The notes under the pieces are model-generated. The model was not told the origin of the DNA. It made no database searches and saw only the letters and a program-made list of their open reading frames with translations. Positions 62,925-64,000 of a stretch of DNA of 64,000 nt are shown in pieces (within the stretch, counting starts at the first letter, position 1; every line of letters starts with the position of its first letter). Made by a program: the position numbers and the translations under genes. The stretch comes from Halobaculum halobium. GTDB taxonomy: Archaea; Halobacteriota; Halobacteria; Halobacteriales; Haloferacaceae. The stretch spans positions 1-64,000 of the forward strand of contig NZ_CP126158.1 in the NCBI RefSeq assembly GCF_030127145.1, given 5' to 3'.

Positions 62925-63287
62925 TGCCCTGGGTACCAGAACCCGACCCGGACGACGTTCCCTTCAACGAGCCGTACACAGCCGAGTTGGACGACGGCGA
63001 GAAGGTGACGGTTACGTTCACGCCCGAGCAGTCCGGTAGCGTGTTCTATCTCCCGATTCTTGCCATCTCGAAGGTCCGCGGCACGATCTACGAGATCCGC
63101 GACGACGGGAGCACGCAATACGGGCCGGCGGCCATCCCACCGACCGACATCGACGACATGACCGTAACCTTCGCCCCAGCAAAGCGCTTTCGCGACTCCC
63201 GAAGTAATCATCCGAAACACGTCGGGAGCACCCCAGACGTACCACATCCAGCCGGTCGGTTTCGAGCAGATCGAAGGGGGTGCCTGA
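62924..63287 (+). CDS. candidate receptor-binding (spike) protein A, one frame break
   Basis: About 121 residues. It starts MPWVPEPDPDDVPFNEPYTA and runs VTVTFTPEQSGSVFYLPILA to TVTFAPAK in one frame. From there natural sequence continues in another frame, FATPEVIIRNTSGAPQTYHI then QPVGFEQIEGGA and stop at 63285-63287. One surplus base near 63180 explains this. It is a beta-rich protein placed where SH1-like viruses carry their fast-evolving host-recognition genes. Role is inferred. Confidence 0.45.
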
Positions 63288-63289
63288 GA

Positions 63290-63682
63290 ATGGTACTTGA
63301 TACCACCGCAGAGGTAGACAAAATCGACTCCGTTCGTGATCGCAACGGAGACCCACGACCACCGGCAAACGCCGACAAGCAGGATGTAACAAACGCCCGG
63401 CTCGGGAACTACGACAGCCTGACGCAAGTTGTCCACTCGACTGGCGGGACCGACGCCGAACCCTTGCCGTCTCTCGACGTGCCTGAGGGAGCTGGAGTGC
63501 TGGTCGAGTACAAATCCGACAACTCGGGCGACGTGTTCGTCGGTGACGCCGACACACAGGAGTCGCCGCTAACCGGCCGTACGGACTCGCTGTTGTTCAG
63601 CGTCACAGATACGTCACTCATCCACGTTCGGACGCCGAACGCTGGTGACGCTGTCGTGGTCACGTTCGAGGGAGGCGAGTAA
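63290..63682 (+). CDS. candidate receptor-binding (spike) protein B
   Basis: 130 residues from ATG 63290 (MVLDTTAEVDKIDSVRDRNG). It is a beta-rich protein with GAGVLVEYKSDNSGDVFVGD and SLLFSVTDTSLIHVRTPNAG, similar in style to fibre or spike domains and to the preceding gene. It is three bases from the stop of that gene. Base composition is less GC-rich here, as expected of a recently exchanged module. The function is inferred from position and fold only. Confidence 0.45.
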   Translation: MVLDTTAEVDKIDSVRDRNGDPRPPANADKQDVTNARLGNYDSLTQVVHSTGGTDAEPLPSLDVPEGAGVLVEYKSDNSGDVFVGDADTQESPLTGRTDSLLFSVTDTSLIHVRTPNAGDAVVVTFEGGE

Positions 63683-63684
63683 GC

Positions 63685-63891
63685 GTGCTCGAAAGCATTT
63701 CGAGCATCAGCGGATCGAACCTCGGGTACCTCCTGTTTGGGATACTCCTGGGGCTGGGCGTCCCGTTTCGGTACGGTATGGAACGGATCCGGGGACTATC
63801 CCGCGCAGCACTCGACAGACTCCCGTACAAGCCGCCGCAGACGAGCCGATCCGACCGAGAGAACACCAAGACCGACATGGAGGACAACTAA
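63685..63891 (+). CDS. small membrane protein
   Basis: 68 residues. One hydrophobic segment (NLGYLLFGILLGLGVPFRYG) lies at about 11-31, followed by a basic region (MERIRGLSRAALDRLPYKPP) and a charged tail. It starts with GTG two bases after the previous stop. Family unknown. It may be a virion-membrane or lysis-type protein. Confidence 0.45.
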   Translation: MLESISSISGSNLGYLLFGILLGLGVPFRYGMERIRGLSRAALDRLPYKPPQTSRSDRENTKTDMEDN

Positions 63892-64000
63892 ATGCCAGAG
63901 AGAACGCCGGCGACCGGCCCGAACGCGATTCGGGGAAGAGACATCGAACCTAAATCGGTAAGTACAGAGGAATCGTTTACCGATCCAGGGAATAGGACAC
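63892..64000 (+). CDS. partial gene at the right edge
   Basis: It begins MPERTPATGPNAIRGRDIEP and stays open to the end of the window (36 codons), so its identity cannot be determined. ATG 63892 directly follows the previous TAA. Continuing the + array, it shows that the provirus extends beyond this window. Its AT-richer composition matches the preceding genes. Confidence 0.4.
   Translation, partial: MPERTPATGPNAIRGRDIEPKSVSTEESFTDPGNRT

Larger units (their letters stand above)
50860..64000 (+). mobile_element. integrated SH1-like (sphaerolipovirus-type) provirus, left part
   Basis: A continuous block of about 32 small genes, all on + and mostly overlapping or a few bases apart, starting right after tRNA-Val. 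Diagnostic genes are the packaging ATPase (58501), followed by two small all-beta proteins matching the paired capsid proteins VP7 and VP4 of SH1 and relatives. Regulators, zinc micro-proteins and a C5 methyltransferase lie nearer the tRNA. No integrase, no long VP1-like gene and no second attachment site are visible, so the element continues past 64000. Direction and gene order fit early or regulatory genes first, virion genes last. Confidence 0.75.

Noticed and set aside
50860-64000. CRISPR array or insertion sequence in the accessory part
   Set aside because: No regularly spaced direct repeats of CRISPR length and no transposase frame or terminal inverted repeats were found; the only repeats are the 11-bp operator-like pair and the coding APEG units.

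Overview
The window looks like a chromosomal segment of a halophilic archaeon (class Halobacteria). The DNA is very GC-rich and the predicted proteins are strongly acidic. Many genes belong to families I know mainly from haloarchaea: an AglJ-type glycosyltransferase, MptA, HMG-CoA reductase, SAMP1 and several small haloarchaeal DUF families. Several promoters show a TATA-like box about 25 to 30 bp before the start codon, which fits leaderless transcripts. I cannot name the genus from sequence alone.

Layout. 0-4 kb: the end of a glycosyltransferase gene, then small conserved genes and a two-domain VOC protein. 4-7.5 kb: a stretch of visibly lower GC with orphan genes (a hypothetical protein, an SDR dehydrogenase, a small monooxygenase) and a vapBC-type toxin-antitoxin pair. 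8-16.8 kb: a complete branched-chain amino-acid operon, leuA-(micro-ORFs)-ilvB-ilvN-ilvC-(39-aa ORF)-leuC-leuD-leuB, mostly joined by ATGA overlaps. 16.8-50.8 kb: mostly single-gene housekeeping units, including a NYN-domain protein, a universal stress protein, a radical SAM protein, two lipoproteins, an S9 peptidase, pdxS, thrB, tRNA-Ile, a DUF255 thioredoxin-domain protein, a TrmB-type regulator, mptA, hmgA, an amidohydrolase, a HIT protein, map and a uridine phosphorylase. It ends with a DICT-domain pair, a potassium channel next to two TrkA-C-like membrane proteins, and SAMP1.

50.8-64 kb: directly after tRNA-Val(GAC) lies a long array of about 32 genes, all on the + strand, usually overlapping or a few bases apart, and running off the right edge. 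It contains a packaging ATPase followed by two small proteins that I read as the paired major capsid proteins VP7 and VP4 of SH1-like viruses (Sphaerolipoviridae sensu lato, now Hafunaviridae and relatives). I therefore interpret it as the left part of an integrated provirus of that lineage. The tRNA-proximal half carries zinc-finger micro-proteins, a SWIM-domain protein, a ribbon-helix-helix-type regulator, an orphan C5 cytosine methyltransferase and small membrane proteins. The distal half carries the virion genes: ATPase, VP12-like, VP7, VP4, small membrane proteins, a low-complexity anchored protein and candidate receptor-binding proteins. No integrase or replication gene is visible, so these probably lie beyond position 64000.

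Data quality matters here. About twenty genes, host and viral, contain one or more single-base reading-frame breaks. Most are one-base losses, and at least six sit in homopolymer runs. I treat these as probable sequencing errors: the genes are annotated over their whole length and each break is noted.
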